Source: Erythrobacter colymbi
GTDB taxonomy: Bacteria; Pseudomonadota; Alphaproteobacteria; Sphingomonadales; Sphingomonadaceae
Reading direction: 5' to 3'
Assembly (NCBI RefSeq): GCF_002155685.1
Contig: NZ_MUYK01000003.1
Span: 372,001-436,000 of the forward strand
Length of the DNA stretch: 64,000 bases
Both the position numbers and the translations under genes were made by a program. Below, one piece after another: positions 7,503 through 16,243 of the stretch. Each line of letters opens with the position of its first letter. Within the stretch, counting starts at the first letter, position 1. A model generated the notes under the pieces. It saw only the letters and a list, made by a program, of their open reading frames with translations, had not been told where the DNA came from and made no database searches.

Positions 7503-9644
7503 TCAGCCCCGCCGCCAATCGTGGTAGCGCTCGACCCACTTGAGCAGGCCTTCGGGCTTGTGCGCCTTCTTCCAGTTTCCGGCGGCGAACTTGTTGGCCT
7601 CCACCATCGTCGGATAGGCGTGGATCGTGCCGAGGATCTTGTTGAGCCCGATGCCGTGCTTCATCGCCAGCACATATTCGGCGAGAAGCTCGCCCGCGTG
7701 GGCACCCACGATGGTCGCGCCCAGCACCGTGTCCTTGCCGCCTGCGGGGGTGAGCACTTTCACAAAGCCCTTCGTCTCGCTCTCGGCAATCGCGCGGTCG
7801 AGATCGTCGAGGTCGTAGCGCGTGACCTCGACCGCGATGCCCTGCTCCGCCGCCTCGCGCTCGTTGAGACCGACGCGGGCGACCTCGGGGTCGAGGAAGG
7901 TGACCGCCGGGATCACGCGGTAATCGGCCTTGAACTTGCGGAAGGTGCCGAACAGCGCGTTGACGCTGGCATACCACGCCTGATGGCTTGCGGTGTGGGT
8001 GAACTGGTAGGGCCCCGCGACGTCGCCTGCCGCGAAGATGTTGGGGAACTTGGTCGCAAGGAATTCGTCGGTGACGACGGTTTTCGCGGTATCGACGCCG
8101 ATGTCCTCAAGCCCGAAGCCGGTCAGCCGCGCCTTGCGGCCCACGGCGACGATCAGCGCGGCGAAAGGCACTTCGACTTCCGTCCCGCCCGCCTCGGCGA
8201 TCAGCGTGCGGCCCTCGATGCGCACAGCCTTGTGGCCGGTGAGCAGACGCACCCCGGACTCTTCCAGCGCGGCTCGGGCAAGCGCGGAGACATCCTCGTC
8301 CTCGCGGGCCAGCACCCGCGCGCCGCGCTCGATCTGGGTGACCTCGCTGCCGAGCCGCGCGAAGGCTTGCGACAGCTCGCACCCGATCGGCCCGCCGCCC
8401 AGCACCGCGATCCGGCGCGGGGCTTCATCCAGCTGCGCGAAGGTGGTCCACAGCGTCTCGCTGGTGACATAGCCGCTGTCCTCGATCCCCGGGATATCCG
8501 GCACAACCGGCTCGGCGCCGCTGGCAATGATGATGCTGCGGGTGGTGAGGCGCTGGGTGCCGCCGTCATTGCGCGCGATCTCGACCGTCCACGGGTCGAT
8601 GATCCGCGCATAGCCCTTGACCACATCGACCCCGAGACCCTCGTAGCGCTCGACGCTGTCATGCGGCTCGATGGTCTTGATGGTTTCGAGCACCCGCGCC
8701 ATCACCGCCTTGAACGGCACCTGCGGCTCCTGCGCGGCGAGGCCGTACTTGTCCGCATGGCGGATCTGGCTCGCGACCTTGGCGCTCTTGATGATCGCCT
8801 TGGAGGGCACGCAGCCGGTGTTGAGGCAATCGCCGCCCATCTCGTGCGCCTCGACCAGCGTCACCTTGGCCTTCACCGTCGCCGCGATCAGCGAGGACAC
8901 CAGCCCCGCCGAGCCCGCGCCGATCACCACCAGATTGCGGTCGAACTTTTTGGGGCGGGTGAACCCGGCATAGACCTTGCGCCGCTGGATCGCGCCGATG
9001 ATGCCCTTGGCGATCCAGGGCACGATGCCAAGCGCCACGAAGCTGCCGATCAGCACCGGCGAGAGCAGCCCGCTGGTGCTCTCGATGCGCGCGAGCTGCG
9101 TGCCCGCATTCACATAGGCCGCCGTTCCCAGCAACATCCCGAGCTGGCTCACCCAGACGAAGGTCAGCGTCCGGATGCGGGTGAGGCCCATCACGAGGTT
9201 GACCACGAAGAACGGGAAAGCCGGGATCATCCGCAGGCTGAACAGGTAGAACGCCCCGTCGCGCTCGAGCCCGGCGTTGATCGCCTTCAGCCGCTCGCCG
9301 AAGCGTGCCTCGATCGTATCGCGCAGCACGTAGCGCGAGGACAGGAAGGCGATCGTCGCGCCGATGGTGGAGGCGAAGGAGACGATCACCGTCCCCCACA
9401 GCACCCCGAACAGCGCGCCGGCCGCCAGCGTCAGGATCGCCGCACCGGGCAGCGACGCGCCGGTGACGAGGACATAGACGAGGAAGAACCCCGCGATCAC
9501 CGCCAGCGCGTTCTCCTGCTGGAACGTGGCGATCTGCGCCGAGAGGCCCTTGATCCCTTCCAGCGAGAGATATTGCCCGAGGCCGAGCGTGAAATAGGCG
9601 GCGACCAGCGCGGCCAGAACGGCGAGGATGGCGAGCTTCTTCAC
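7503..9644 (-). CDS. Fusion of TVP38/TMEM64 (DedA-like) membrane domain and mercuric-reductase-like disulfide oxidoreductase
   Basis: 713 residues in two parts. Residues ~1-215 form a multi-pass SNARE-associated/TVP38-type domain (GASLPGAAILTLAAGALFG, SLRMIPAFPFFVVNLVMGLT). Residues ~230-713 are a flavoprotein disulfide reductase: FAD-binding VVIGAGSAGLVSSLIAA, redox-active disulfide GGDCLNTGCVPSKA, NAD(P)-binding VLGGGPIGCELSQAF, FAD site IFAAGDVAGPYQFTH, and a dimerisation domain with HAYPTMVEANKF. This C-terminus resembles dihydrolipoamide dehydrogenase/mercuric reductase but lacks the C-terminal vicinal cysteines of MerA. The fusion ties a thiol redox enzyme to the inner membrane; its substrate is unknown. 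GTG 9644 was chosen; GTG 9677 is possible. Confidence 0.88.
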   Translation of the reverse strand: MKKLAILAVLAALVAAYFTLGLGQYLSLEGIKGLSAQIATFQQENALAVIAGFFLVYVLVTGASLPGAAILTLAAGALFGVLWGTVIVSFASTIGATIAFLSSRYVLRDTIEARFGERLKAINAGLERDGAFYLFSLRMIPAFPFFVVNLVMGLTRIRTLTFVWVSQLGMLLGTAAYVNAGTQLARIESTSGLLSPVLIGSFVALGIVPWIAKGIIGAIQRRKVYAGFTRPKKFDRNLVVIGAGSAGLVSSLIAATVKAKVTLVEAHEMGGDCLNTGCVPSKAIIKSAKVASQIRHADKYGLAAQEPQVPFKAVMARVLETIKTIEPHDSVERYEGLGVDVVKGYARIIDPWTVEIARNDGGTQRLTTRSIIIASGAEPVVPDIPGIEDSGYVTSETLWTTFAQLDEAPRRIAVLGGGPIGCELSQAFARLGSEVTQIERGARVLAREDEDVSALARAALEESGVRLLTGHKAVRIEGRTLIAEAGGTEVEVPFAALIVAVGRKARLTGFGLEDIGVDTAKTVVTDEFLATKFPNIFAAGDVAGPYQFTHTASHQAWYASVNALFGTFRKFKADYRVIPAVTFLDPEVARVGLNEREAAEQGIAVEVTRYDLDDLDRAIAESETKGFVKVLTPAGGKDTVLGATIVGAHAGELLAEYVLAMKHGIGLNKILGTIHAYPTMVEANKFAAGNWKKAHKPEGLLKWVERYHDWRRG

Positions 9645-9692
9645 GAGAAAATGGACCCCTTTGCGCCGGCTTCGCACTGGCTTGCCGGATGG

Positions 9693-10832
9693 TTACAGCG
9701 CCGCCGCAAGGCCAGCGTATTTCGCGATCCATGCTTTGTCGATGCGATGCTTGAGCGCAAGCACCCAGCGCCCCTCGGCACTCAGCGGCCCATAGCTGAG
9801 GATCGCCGACCCGTCGCCGGTATTTAGGAGGTAGAGGCTGTGGCGGCGCGGGTGGTACGTCGCTCGCGGCGACTCTCCGGCAAGGGCGCTGCGCAGATTG
9901 GCGGCAAGCACGGGCCCGGCGAACACGGCATGGACACCCGCATGGGCCAGCGCCCGGTCGATCCGCGCGGCAACGTCCCCGGCGGCGAAGATGTGCGGAT
10001 GCGAGGTGGATCGCTGGTGCGCGTCGACTAGGAGGAAGCCCGCTTCGTCGGCGGCAAGGCCGCTTGCCCGCACCCAGGCAGGCGCAGCGCTGCCGGTGGC
10101 GGCGACGACAAGGTCGGCGGGTTCGAGCGAGGTCGCCCCCGCCACCAGCGTTCCGCCCTCGAACCTCGCGTCGCCTTCGACCACCGCGATCCCCTGCCGG
10201 GCGAGTGCGCGGGTGACGCGGGCGCGCACGCCATCCGCGAAGCCGGGGAGCAGTCCTCCGGCCCCTGTCACCAGCGTGACCTCTGGGCGCGCGGCAGTTC
10301 CTGCGCGGTTGCGCAAGGCGAAGGCCAGCTCCACGCCCCCGGCCCCGCCCCCGGCGACGACCACGCGGGCAAGAGCGGGCATGGCGGCAAGGCGATCGAC
10401 AAAGGCGCCAATGGGCCGCACGTCGAGGAGGCAAGGGTCGCTCCCCAGCAGCGCGGCGGCACGCCCCTCGCCCCCCGTATCGAAGCTGGCGATGCCGAAG
10501 GCGATCCGCCCTCCGCCTGCACAGGTCACCACCCGCGCTTCGGGATCGAGCGCGGCGCAGCGGTCCGCGACCCACTCCGCCCCGGCCCGCGCGGCCAATG
10601 CGGCCAGATCGACCAGCCCCTCATCCCGGCCGTGCTGCCCCGCGATCCAGCCGGGCACCATGCCCGAATAGCGCAGGTGCCGCTCGGGCGTGAGCAGCAC
10701 CGCGCGCACCCCACCGGGCGGCCCGCCCTGCCGGATCCAGTCGGCGAGCACCGCGACATGCGCGTGTCCGCCGCCGACCATCAGCAGCTCCGCACGCTCC
10801 CCGCGCCCGCTATTCGCATCGTCGCCTTGCAT
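9693..10832 (-). CDS. FAD-dependent pyridine nucleotide-disulfide oxidoreductase (NADH dehydrogenase-like)
   Basis: 379 residues. FAD-binding LLMVGGGHAHVAVL near the start and a second nucleotide site VVVAGGGAGGVELAFAL at mid-protein, with IFAAGDVAARI near the C-terminus, place it with the type II NADH dehydrogenase-like flavoproteins. The GGGHAHV variant is typical of members found alone or fused to selenophosphate synthetase. There is no disulfide motif. The C-terminus (ILSYGPLSAEGRWVLALKHRIDK) also fits the SelD-associated subgroup. It sits 48 bases upstream of the TVP38-reductase gene on the same strand, suggesting a redox operon. The electron acceptor is not evident. Confidence 0.82.
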   Translation of the reverse strand: MQGDDANSGRGERAELLMVGGGHAHVAVLADWIRQGGPPGGVRAVLLTPERHLRYSGMVPGWIAGQHGRDEGLVDLAALAARAGAEWVADRCAALDPEARVVTCAGGGRIAFGIASFDTGGEGRAAALLGSDPCLLDVRPIGAFVDRLAAMPALARVVVAGGGAGGVELAFALRNRAGTAARPEVTLVTGAGGLLPGFADGVRARVTRALARQGIAVVEGDARFEGGTLVAGATSLEPADLVVAATGSAAPAWVRASGLAADEAGFLLVDAHQRSTSHPHIFAAGDVAARIDRALAHAGVHAVFAGPVLAANLRSALAGESPRATYHPRRHSLYLLNTGDGSAILSYGPLSAEGRWVLALKHRIDKAWIAKYAGLAAAL

Positions 10833-11096
10833 AACTCCCGCTTCTTCGCCTGCGGTTCATCCGCCCGCAAGCTTTGCACGCTAACGGGGTTCGGATACTT
10901 TATTACCTCTCATACTCATAACGATCCTGTATCTTCACGATTTTGCACATATTCTCCGTGGTGGAACCTGCGGAGTTCTGGACCATTGATCGCTTGCGGT
11001 GCGCTGCAGTTGCAATAGAGGCAACCCGGCGCGCGGTGCAGCCGTCGGCCGGACATCGGATCGCGTCGCTACAGGTTTCGCAACGGAAAGGCTGAC

Positions 11097-12812
11097 ATGG
11101 CAGGGGAAGGCCAAAGTTACGGCTCCAAGATCTCGCTGGTGAAGTTCTTCAGGATCTTCTTCGACATCCTGAAGCCCGAAGCGAATTTCTACTGGCTGGC
11201 GGCCGTTTACGGCATCGGCATCAGCCTCCTTTCGCTGGCGACGCCGATCTCGGTGCAGATGCTGATCAACACCATCGCCAACACCGCAATGACCGCGCCG
11301 CTGGTGGTGCTGGCGCTCACGCTGTTCGGCCTGATGGTGCTCTCGGTGCTGCTCTATGCGCTGCGCGTCCACCTGATGGAGATCTTCGCCCGCCGCTTCC
11401 ACGCGCGCATGGTGGCGGAAATCTCGCTGATCGCGGTCTACGCGCAGAACCCCTTCTTCAACGACGCCAAGAAGGGCGCGCTGTTCAACCGCTATTTCGA
11501 CGTGGTCTATGTCCAGACCGCGATCCCGATCCTGATGATCGGCGGCTTCACCACCCTGCTCCAGATCGCCGTGGGCTTCGTGCTGGTAAGTCTCTACCAC
11601 CCCTATTTCCTCGGCTTCACGCTGGTGATGATCGCGATGATCTGGGCGGTGTGGCTGATCTGGGGCACGCGGGCGCTGCGCACGGGGGTGGACGTGAGCC
11701 ACTCCAAGCACGCCACCGCCGCCTGGCTCGACACGATCGGCCACTCCAACGGCTTCTTCAAGTCGCAGCGCCGGATCGACTACGCGCTCGACAAGACCGA
11801 CGATTACACCCGCACCTACATCAACGACCGCAAGCGGCACTTCCGCCACCTGTTCTCGCAGACCATCGCCTTCCTGCTGATGTATGCCGCCGCCAGCGCC
11901 GCGCTGCTGGGTCTGGGCGGCTGGCTGGTGATCCAGAACGAGCTCACCCTTGGCCAGCTGGTCGCGGCCGAGCTGGTGCTGTCGGCCGCCTTCGTCGGCG
12001 TCTCGCAGCTCGGCAGCTACCTCGGCTATTTCTACGACCTGTTCGCGGCCGTGGAGGAAATCTCGCAGTTCTACGATGTCGAGCAGGAACAGCCCAAGGG
12101 CGCTGATCCCTTCGACGGGCCGGACCACACGATCGTGATGAAGGGCGTCAAGGGCAAGGCCCGCAACGAGGACGCGCAGCTCGATCTCACGATCCCCTCG
12201 GGTTCGATCATCATGGCCGCCGCCAGCCACCACGGGGTGCAGCGGCTGTTCACCAACCTGCTCAAGATGCACGTCTTGCCGCAAGGGGGCATCGCGACGC
12301 TAGGCGGGATCGACATGAAGGCGCTCGAGGCGCACCACCTGCGCAAGAACGTCCACGTGCTCGACCGGCCGAGCATCGTCGAGATGACGATCCGCGAATA
12401 TCTCGCCCTGTCCTGCCCCGAAACCGCGCCCCAGCGGATGCTTGGCGCGCTCGAGACCGTGGGCCTCGCGGGCACCGTGGCGACGCTGGAGAAGGGGCTC
12501 GACACCCCGCTCGCCTCGACCGGCTACCCGCTCTCGGCGGTCGAGCTGCAGCAGCTGAAACTCGCCAACGCACTGCTCGAACGCCCGCGCATCCTGGTGC
12601 TGAGCCGGTTGTTCGACCTGCTCGATCCCGAACCCATCGAACGCGCCGTCGCCGAACTGCGCAACTCCGCCTATACGACCGTGATCTACTTCTCCAACCG
12701 CCGCATCGACCTCGGCTTTGACCGCTTCCTCTATCTCGAGGCCCACCAGCAACGCGTCTTCGCCAGCTTCGAGGAATTCAGCGCCGCCGTCGCGCAAGGA
12801 GGGGAGGCCTGA
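11097..12812 (+). CDS. ABC exporter-like protein with a degenerate (pseudo-ATPase) nucleotide-binding domain
   Basis: 571 residues: an exporter-type six-helix membrane domain (~30-320) and a C-terminal region that aligns by position with an ABC ATPase but has lost its motifs. The Walker A place reads MAAASHHGVQRL (373-384), with no GxGKS/T. The signature place reads LSAVE (479-483) instead of LSGGQ. Walker B reads RILVLSRLFDLLD (498-510), with S-R where D-E should be. The switch histidine is N534. The D-loop aspartate and overall spacing survive. The gene is intact, has a good ribosome site (GGAAAGG) and is followed at once by HlyD and TolC genes, as in type I secretion operons. It cannot hydrolyse ATP by the usual mechanism. 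Confidence 0.85.
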   Translation: MAGEGQSYGSKISLVKFFRIFFDILKPEANFYWLAAVYGIGISLLSLATPISVQMLINTIANTAMTAPLVVLALTLFGLMVLSVLLYALRVHLMEIFARRFHARMVAEISLIAVYAQNPFFNDAKKGALFNRYFDVVYVQTAIPILMIGGFTTLLQIAVGFVLVSLYHPYFLGFTLVMIAMIWAVWLIWGTRALRTGVDVSHSKHATAAWLDTIGHSNGFFKSQRRIDYALDKTDDYTRTYINDRKRHFRHLFSQTIAFLLMYAAASAALLGLGGWLVIQNELTLGQLVAAELVLSAAFVGVSQLGSYLGYFYDLFAAVEEISQFYDVEQEQPKGADPFDGPDHTIVMKGVKGKARNEDAQLDLTIPSGSIIMAAASHHGVQRLFTNLLKMHVLPQGGIATLGGIDMKALEAHHLRKNVHVLDRPSIVEMTIREYLALSCPETAPQRMLGALETVGLAGTVATLEKGLDTPLASTGYPLSAVELQQLKLANALLERPRILVLSRLFDLLDPEPIERAVAELRNSAYTTVIYFSNRRIDLGFDRFLYLEAHQQRVFASFEEFSAAVAQGGEA

Positions 12813-12814
12813 TC

Positions 12815-13846
12815 ATGGCTACGCTCAAGGAAGATATGGAGCACTTCACCACCCTCGCGTCGATCCGGACGCCGAAGGTGATGCGGGTGGTATTCTACAT
12901 GATCCTCGCCGCGATCGTCATTGCGGTCGCCTTCCTCATCTACGTCCCCTGGGTGCAGACCACCTCGGGCAGCGGTGTGGTGACGACGCTCAGTCCGAAC
13001 GAGCGCAAGCAGGACATCAACGCGCTGGTGCCGGGCCGGATCGAGGAATGGTACGTGCGCGACGGCAGCTCGGTGAAGAAGGGCGATCCGATCGTCCGCA
13101 TCTCCGACATCGATCCCCAGCTGATCGAGCGCCTGCAGGCCGAACGCCGCCAGATCGAGCTGCAGTTGCAGGCCGCCCAGTCCGCGCTCGCCACCGCCGA
13201 GATCGACGTGCGCCGCTCGCGCGAGCTGTTCGAGGCGGGGCTGGCCGCGCGGCGCGATTACGAACTGGCGCAGATCAAGGTCGAGGACCTGCGCGGCAAG
13301 GTCGCCGCCTCGCAGGCCGATCTCAACCGCGCCGACGTGAACATCTCGCGCCAGTCCGAGCAGATCGTGCGCGCCCCGCGGGACGGCTTCATCCAGAGCC
13401 TCAACGCGGGCGACGCGGCAACCTTCATCAAGGCGGGCGACGTGCTCGCGACCTTCGTGCCCGACGGCGCGGCGCGGGTGATCGAGATCTTCATCGACGG
13501 GCGCGATGTCGCGCTGGTGCAGCCGGGCGACCAGACCCGCATCCAGTTCGAAGGCTGGCCCGCGGTGCAGTTCTCCGGCTGGCCCTCGGTCGCGGTCGGC
13601 ACCTTCGGCGGCCGGGTGATCGCAGTCGACCGTTCGGCCCAGATCGACGGCCGCTTCCGCGTGCTGATCGCCGAGGAAAAGCTCGACGGCTATGGCTGGC
13701 CCGAGGAACGCTACGTCCGCTTCGGCGCGGCGGTGCAGGCCTGGGTGCTGCTGGAGACCGTGCCGGTGGGCTACGAGATCTGGCGCCAGCTCAACAACTT
13801 CCCGCCGCAGCTGCCGGCGCAGACGAGCAGCGGGACGACCAAGTGA
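12815..13846 (+). CDS. HlyD-family periplasmic adaptor (membrane fusion protein)
   Basis: 343 residues. A short cytoplasmic tail, one transmembrane helix (VVFYMILAAIVIAVAFLIYV, ~24-44), then lipoyl half-domains (VPGRIEEWYVRDGSSVKKGDPIVRI and VRAPRDGFIQSLNAGDAATF) flank a short coiled coil (LQAERRQIELQLQAAQSAL...SQADLNRA), followed by beta-barrel segments. It should bridge the inner-membrane transporter to the TolC-like channel. The ribosome site AGGAGGGGAGG lies right before the ATG, two bases after the upstream stop. The hairpin is short compared with HlyD itself. The cargo is unknown, and no secreted substrate with RTX repeats is seen nearby. Confidence 0.9.
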   Translation: MATLKEDMEHFTTLASIRTPKVMRVVFYMILAAIVIAVAFLIYVPWVQTTSGSGVVTTLSPNERKQDINALVPGRIEEWYVRDGSSVKKGDPIVRISDIDPQLIERLQAERRQIELQLQAAQSALATAEIDVRRSRELFEAGLAARRDYELAQIKVEDLRGKVAASQADLNRADVNISRQSEQIVRAPRDGFIQSLNAGDAATFIKAGDVLATFVPDGAARVIEIFIDGRDVALVQPGDQTRIQFEGWPAVQFSGWPSVAVGTFGGRVIAVDRSAQIDGRFRVLIAEEKLDGYGWPEERYVRFGAAVQAWVLLETVPVGYEIWRQLNNFPPQLPAQTSSGTTK

Positions 13847-15324
13847 CGCGCATCCGCAGGCCTGCCTTGTGGCTGCCGGGTCTGGCCCTGGCCGCCGCCC
13901 TCGTCCCGCTTCCTGCGGCGGCGCAGGACATTGCGCCGGTGGGCGATCCGATCGAGGTGGCGCTCACTACCGGGCCGCTCACGCCCGAGGAAGTGCTGCG
14001 CTCGTCCGCGCTGACCTTCCCCTCGATCCTCGAGGCCTTCGAGCGCGAGGCCGCCGCGCGCGCCGACCAGCTCGGCGCGGACGGGGCCTTCGACCTGATG
14101 CTCAAGGGCGAGTATTATGACCGCCTGACCGGCTACTATTCGGGCGGCTACGGTAAGGTCGAGGCGCGCCAGCCGCTGCGGCCCTATGGCGCTGAAGTGT
14201 TCGGCTCCTACCGCGTCTCCAACGGCGATTTCCCGACTTACGAGAACTACAACTACACCAACAACCTCGGCGAGGTGAAGGTCGGCGCGCTGTTCTCGCT
14301 GCTGCGCAACCGCGACATCGACAGCCGCCGCTTCGCGATCGAGGACACGCGCCTTGCCGCGAGCCAGGCGAAGCTCGACGTGATGCTGGTGCAGCTGAAC
14401 GTCCAGCACGAGGCGCTGCGCGCCTATTGGCGCTGGGTCGCGGCGGGCCAGGAAATCCACGTCTTCGAGGAACTGCTCGAGATCGCCGAGGCGCGGCAGG
14501 TCGGCCTTGCCCGCGAAGTCGGTGAAGGCGCCCGCGCACGCATCTCGCTGACCGAAAACGAGCAGAACCTGCTGCGCCGCCGTACCCTGCTGGAACAGGC
14601 GCGGCGCGATTTCCAGACCGCGTCGAACTCGCTCGGCTACTACCTGCGCGGCGCGGACGGGCAGATGGTGATCCCGACCCGCGAGATGCTGCCCGACCTC
14701 GCACGCATGAAGCCCGTCACCGCGCCCGAGGCGCTGGTGGCGACGCCGGTGAGCGAGGTGATCCAGTCCCGCCCGGAACTCCAGACCTTCAAGATCGCGC
14801 TCGAACGCGCCACCAACAAGGTCGCGCTGCGGCAGAACGACCTCAAGCCCTCGCTCAATGCGAGCGTCGAGCTGTCGCGCGATTTCGGCCAGATCGGCCC
14901 CGGCGGCCCGGGCTTCGATTCCACCGACACCGTGGTCGGCCTGACCTTTTCGGTGCCCTTGCAGCGCCGCACCGCGCAAGGGGCGGTCCAGCGCGCCGAG
15001 GCCGAGCTGCGCGAGACCGAGCTGCGCCAGCGCCGCATCGCCGACCAGATCAGCACCGATGTCAGCAACATCCTCGCCAACCTCGGCGCGGCGATCAAGC
15101 TGGCGAACCTTGCCGATGCCGAGGTCAAGCAAGCCAACCAGATGGTCGCTGCCGAGCGCACCCGCTTCCGGCTCGGCGCGGGCGAATTCTTCCTCGTCAA
15201 CGCGCGCGAGGAAACCGCCGCCAACGCCCAGATCGGCGCGATCCGCGCGCAGCTCGCCGGGCGTCTGGCCGAAGCGAGCTACAACGCGGCGACGATGAAC
15301 CTCAAGGCGCTGGGGCTGGAGTAG
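13843..15324 (+). CDS. TolC-family outer membrane efflux protein
   Basis: 493 residues including a signal peptide (LALAAALVPLPAAAQD). The body has the two-fold alpha-helical repeat expected of TolC channels, with long amphipathic helices such as RRTLLEQARRDFQTASNSL and GAVQRAEAELRETELRQRR, plus loops for the outer-membrane barrel (LKGEYYDRLTGYYSGGYGK, FSVPLQRRTAQG). Start GTG 13843 overlaps the HlyD stop as GTGA, so translation is coupled. The open frame extends far upstream inside the preceding genes but has no sense there. It completes the three-part exporter operon and ends 23 bases inside the converging gene. Confidence 0.9.
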   Translation: MTRIRRPALWLPGLALAAALVPLPAAAQDIAPVGDPIEVALTTGPLTPEEVLRSSALTFPSILEAFEREAAARADQLGADGAFDLMLKGEYYDRLTGYYSGGYGKVEARQPLRPYGAEVFGSYRVSNGDFPTYENYNYTNNLGEVKVGALFSLLRNRDIDSRRFAIEDTRLAASQAKLDVMLVQLNVQHEALRAYWRWVAAGQEIHVFEELLEIAEARQVGLAREVGEGARARISLTENEQNLLRRRTLLEQARRDFQTASNSLGYYLRGADGQMVIPTREMLPDLARMKPVTAPEALVATPVSEVIQSRPELQTFKIALERATNKVALRQNDLKPSLNASVELSRDFGQIGPGGPGFDSTDTVVGLTFSVPLQRRTAQGAVQRAEAELRETELRQRRIADQISTDVSNILANLGAAIKLANLADAEVKQANQMVAAERTRFRLGAGEFFLVNAREETAANAQIGAIRAQLAGRLAEASYNAATMNLKALGLE

Positions 15325-16243
15325 GCGGGGTCTCCGCTGCCTCGGCGTCGGCCTCGGCTGCGGCGGCCTTGGCCTTTGCCTCCGCCAGCCCGATCAGGTC
15401 GACCGGCACATCGCGGTCATAGCCCAGGATGCCCGGCACCGGCGGCATCCGCCCGACCAGCGCGTTGAGGAAGTTGTTGCGCTTGCCCGCCGCGCGCAGC
15501 TCGGCCTTGGCAACGGTATAGGCCTTGAGCGATTCCGGCACGCTCCAGTCGGTGACCTTGGCCGGACGGTCGGGCAGGAATTCGCGCACCACGGTCGCGG
15601 CCTCCAGCGCCTTGCGGTCCGCCCAGCCCTGGCTGAGGAAATCGCCCAGCGAGGTGATCTGCCCCGCCTTGGCCGGGAACTTCACCGAACCCATGCAATA
15701 GCAGGTGCCCCCCACCGGCGTGCCGGGCAGATAGAACATCGGGCCGTAATAGGTGTATTCGCCCGGCTCGACCTCGATCAGGTAGCTGAAGCTCTTCTCG
15801 GGCGCTTCGGTCTTGTCGAACACGAATTGCGGCCCGAAAGCGACGATCATGCGCATCTCGATCGGGTCGATCGCGAAGTTTTCCTCGGTCGGCTCGACCG
15901 GCTTGTCCTTGGGCGGGCGGCCGGCCTCCTTGGCGGCGTTGTAGCGCGCCAGCTTGCCGGGATAGTCCGCCTTCGCCTCGGCAAACTCCTCGCGCCACTT
16001 CGCTTCGTAATTGGCGATTTCCTCGGGCGAGGGGGCCTTCAGGAAGATACCGTTGGCGCGGTATTGCGGGCTGCGGATGAAGATATAGGCCTTGGCCGGA
16101 TCGATCTTGGCCTTGCCCGCGACGATGTTCTTGAGCTCGATCGCCTTGTATTCGGCGACATCGGGCTTGAGCTTTTCGGCTGCGGCAGGGCCGGCGAACG
16201 CAAGCGCCAGCGCCCCCGCAACAATAGTGGCTATGCGCTTCAT
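15302..16243 (-). CDS. Exported protein of unknown function
   Basis: 313 residues with a clear signal peptide (MKRIATIVAGALALAFAGPAAAEK). I do not recognise a named domain. The middle contains well-formed beta-strand segments (AYIFIRSPQYRANGIFLKAP; FSYLIEVEPGEYTYYGPMFY; GGTCYCMGSVKFPAKAGQI) that look like a single periplasmic domain. The C-terminus is a low-complexity Ala/Glu/Pro tail. The start ATG overlaps the stop of the upstream exported protein (ATGA at 16240-16243), so the two are made together. Its 3' end overlaps the tolC-like gene by 23 bases on the opposite strand. Confidence 0.8.
   Translation of the reverse strand: MKRIATIVAGALALAFAGPAAAEKLKPDVAEYKAIELKNIVAGKAKIDPAKAYIFIRSPQYRANGIFLKAPSPEEIANYEAKWREEFAEAKADYPGKLARYNAAKEAGRPPKDKPVEPTEENFAIDPIEMRMIVAFGPQFVFDKTEAPEKSFSYLIEVEPGEYTYYGPMFYLPGTPVGGTCYCMGSVKFPAKAGQITSLGDFLSQGWADRKALEAATVVREFLPDRPAKVTDWSVPESLKAYTVAKAELRAAGKRNNFLNALVGRMPPVPGILGYDRDVPVDLIGLAEAKAKAAAAEADAEAAETPPTPAPAP

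Noticed and set aside
9660..9692. Earlier start for the TVP38-reductase fusion at GTG 9677
   Set aside because: It would add an Arg-rich stretch before the signal anchor; the shorter start is more typical, though not excluded.
7521..9827. 768-codon open frame antisense to the TVP38-reductase fusion
   Set aside because: Composition is dominated by Arg, His, Asp, Leu and Gly with no recognisable motif, while the opposite strand has complete flavoprotein motifs.
12718..13842. 5' extension of the TolC frame back into the ABC and HlyD genes
   Set aside because: The extension is out of frame with two solid genes and has low-complexity Arg/Ala/Gly composition. The signal peptide begins at GTG 13843.
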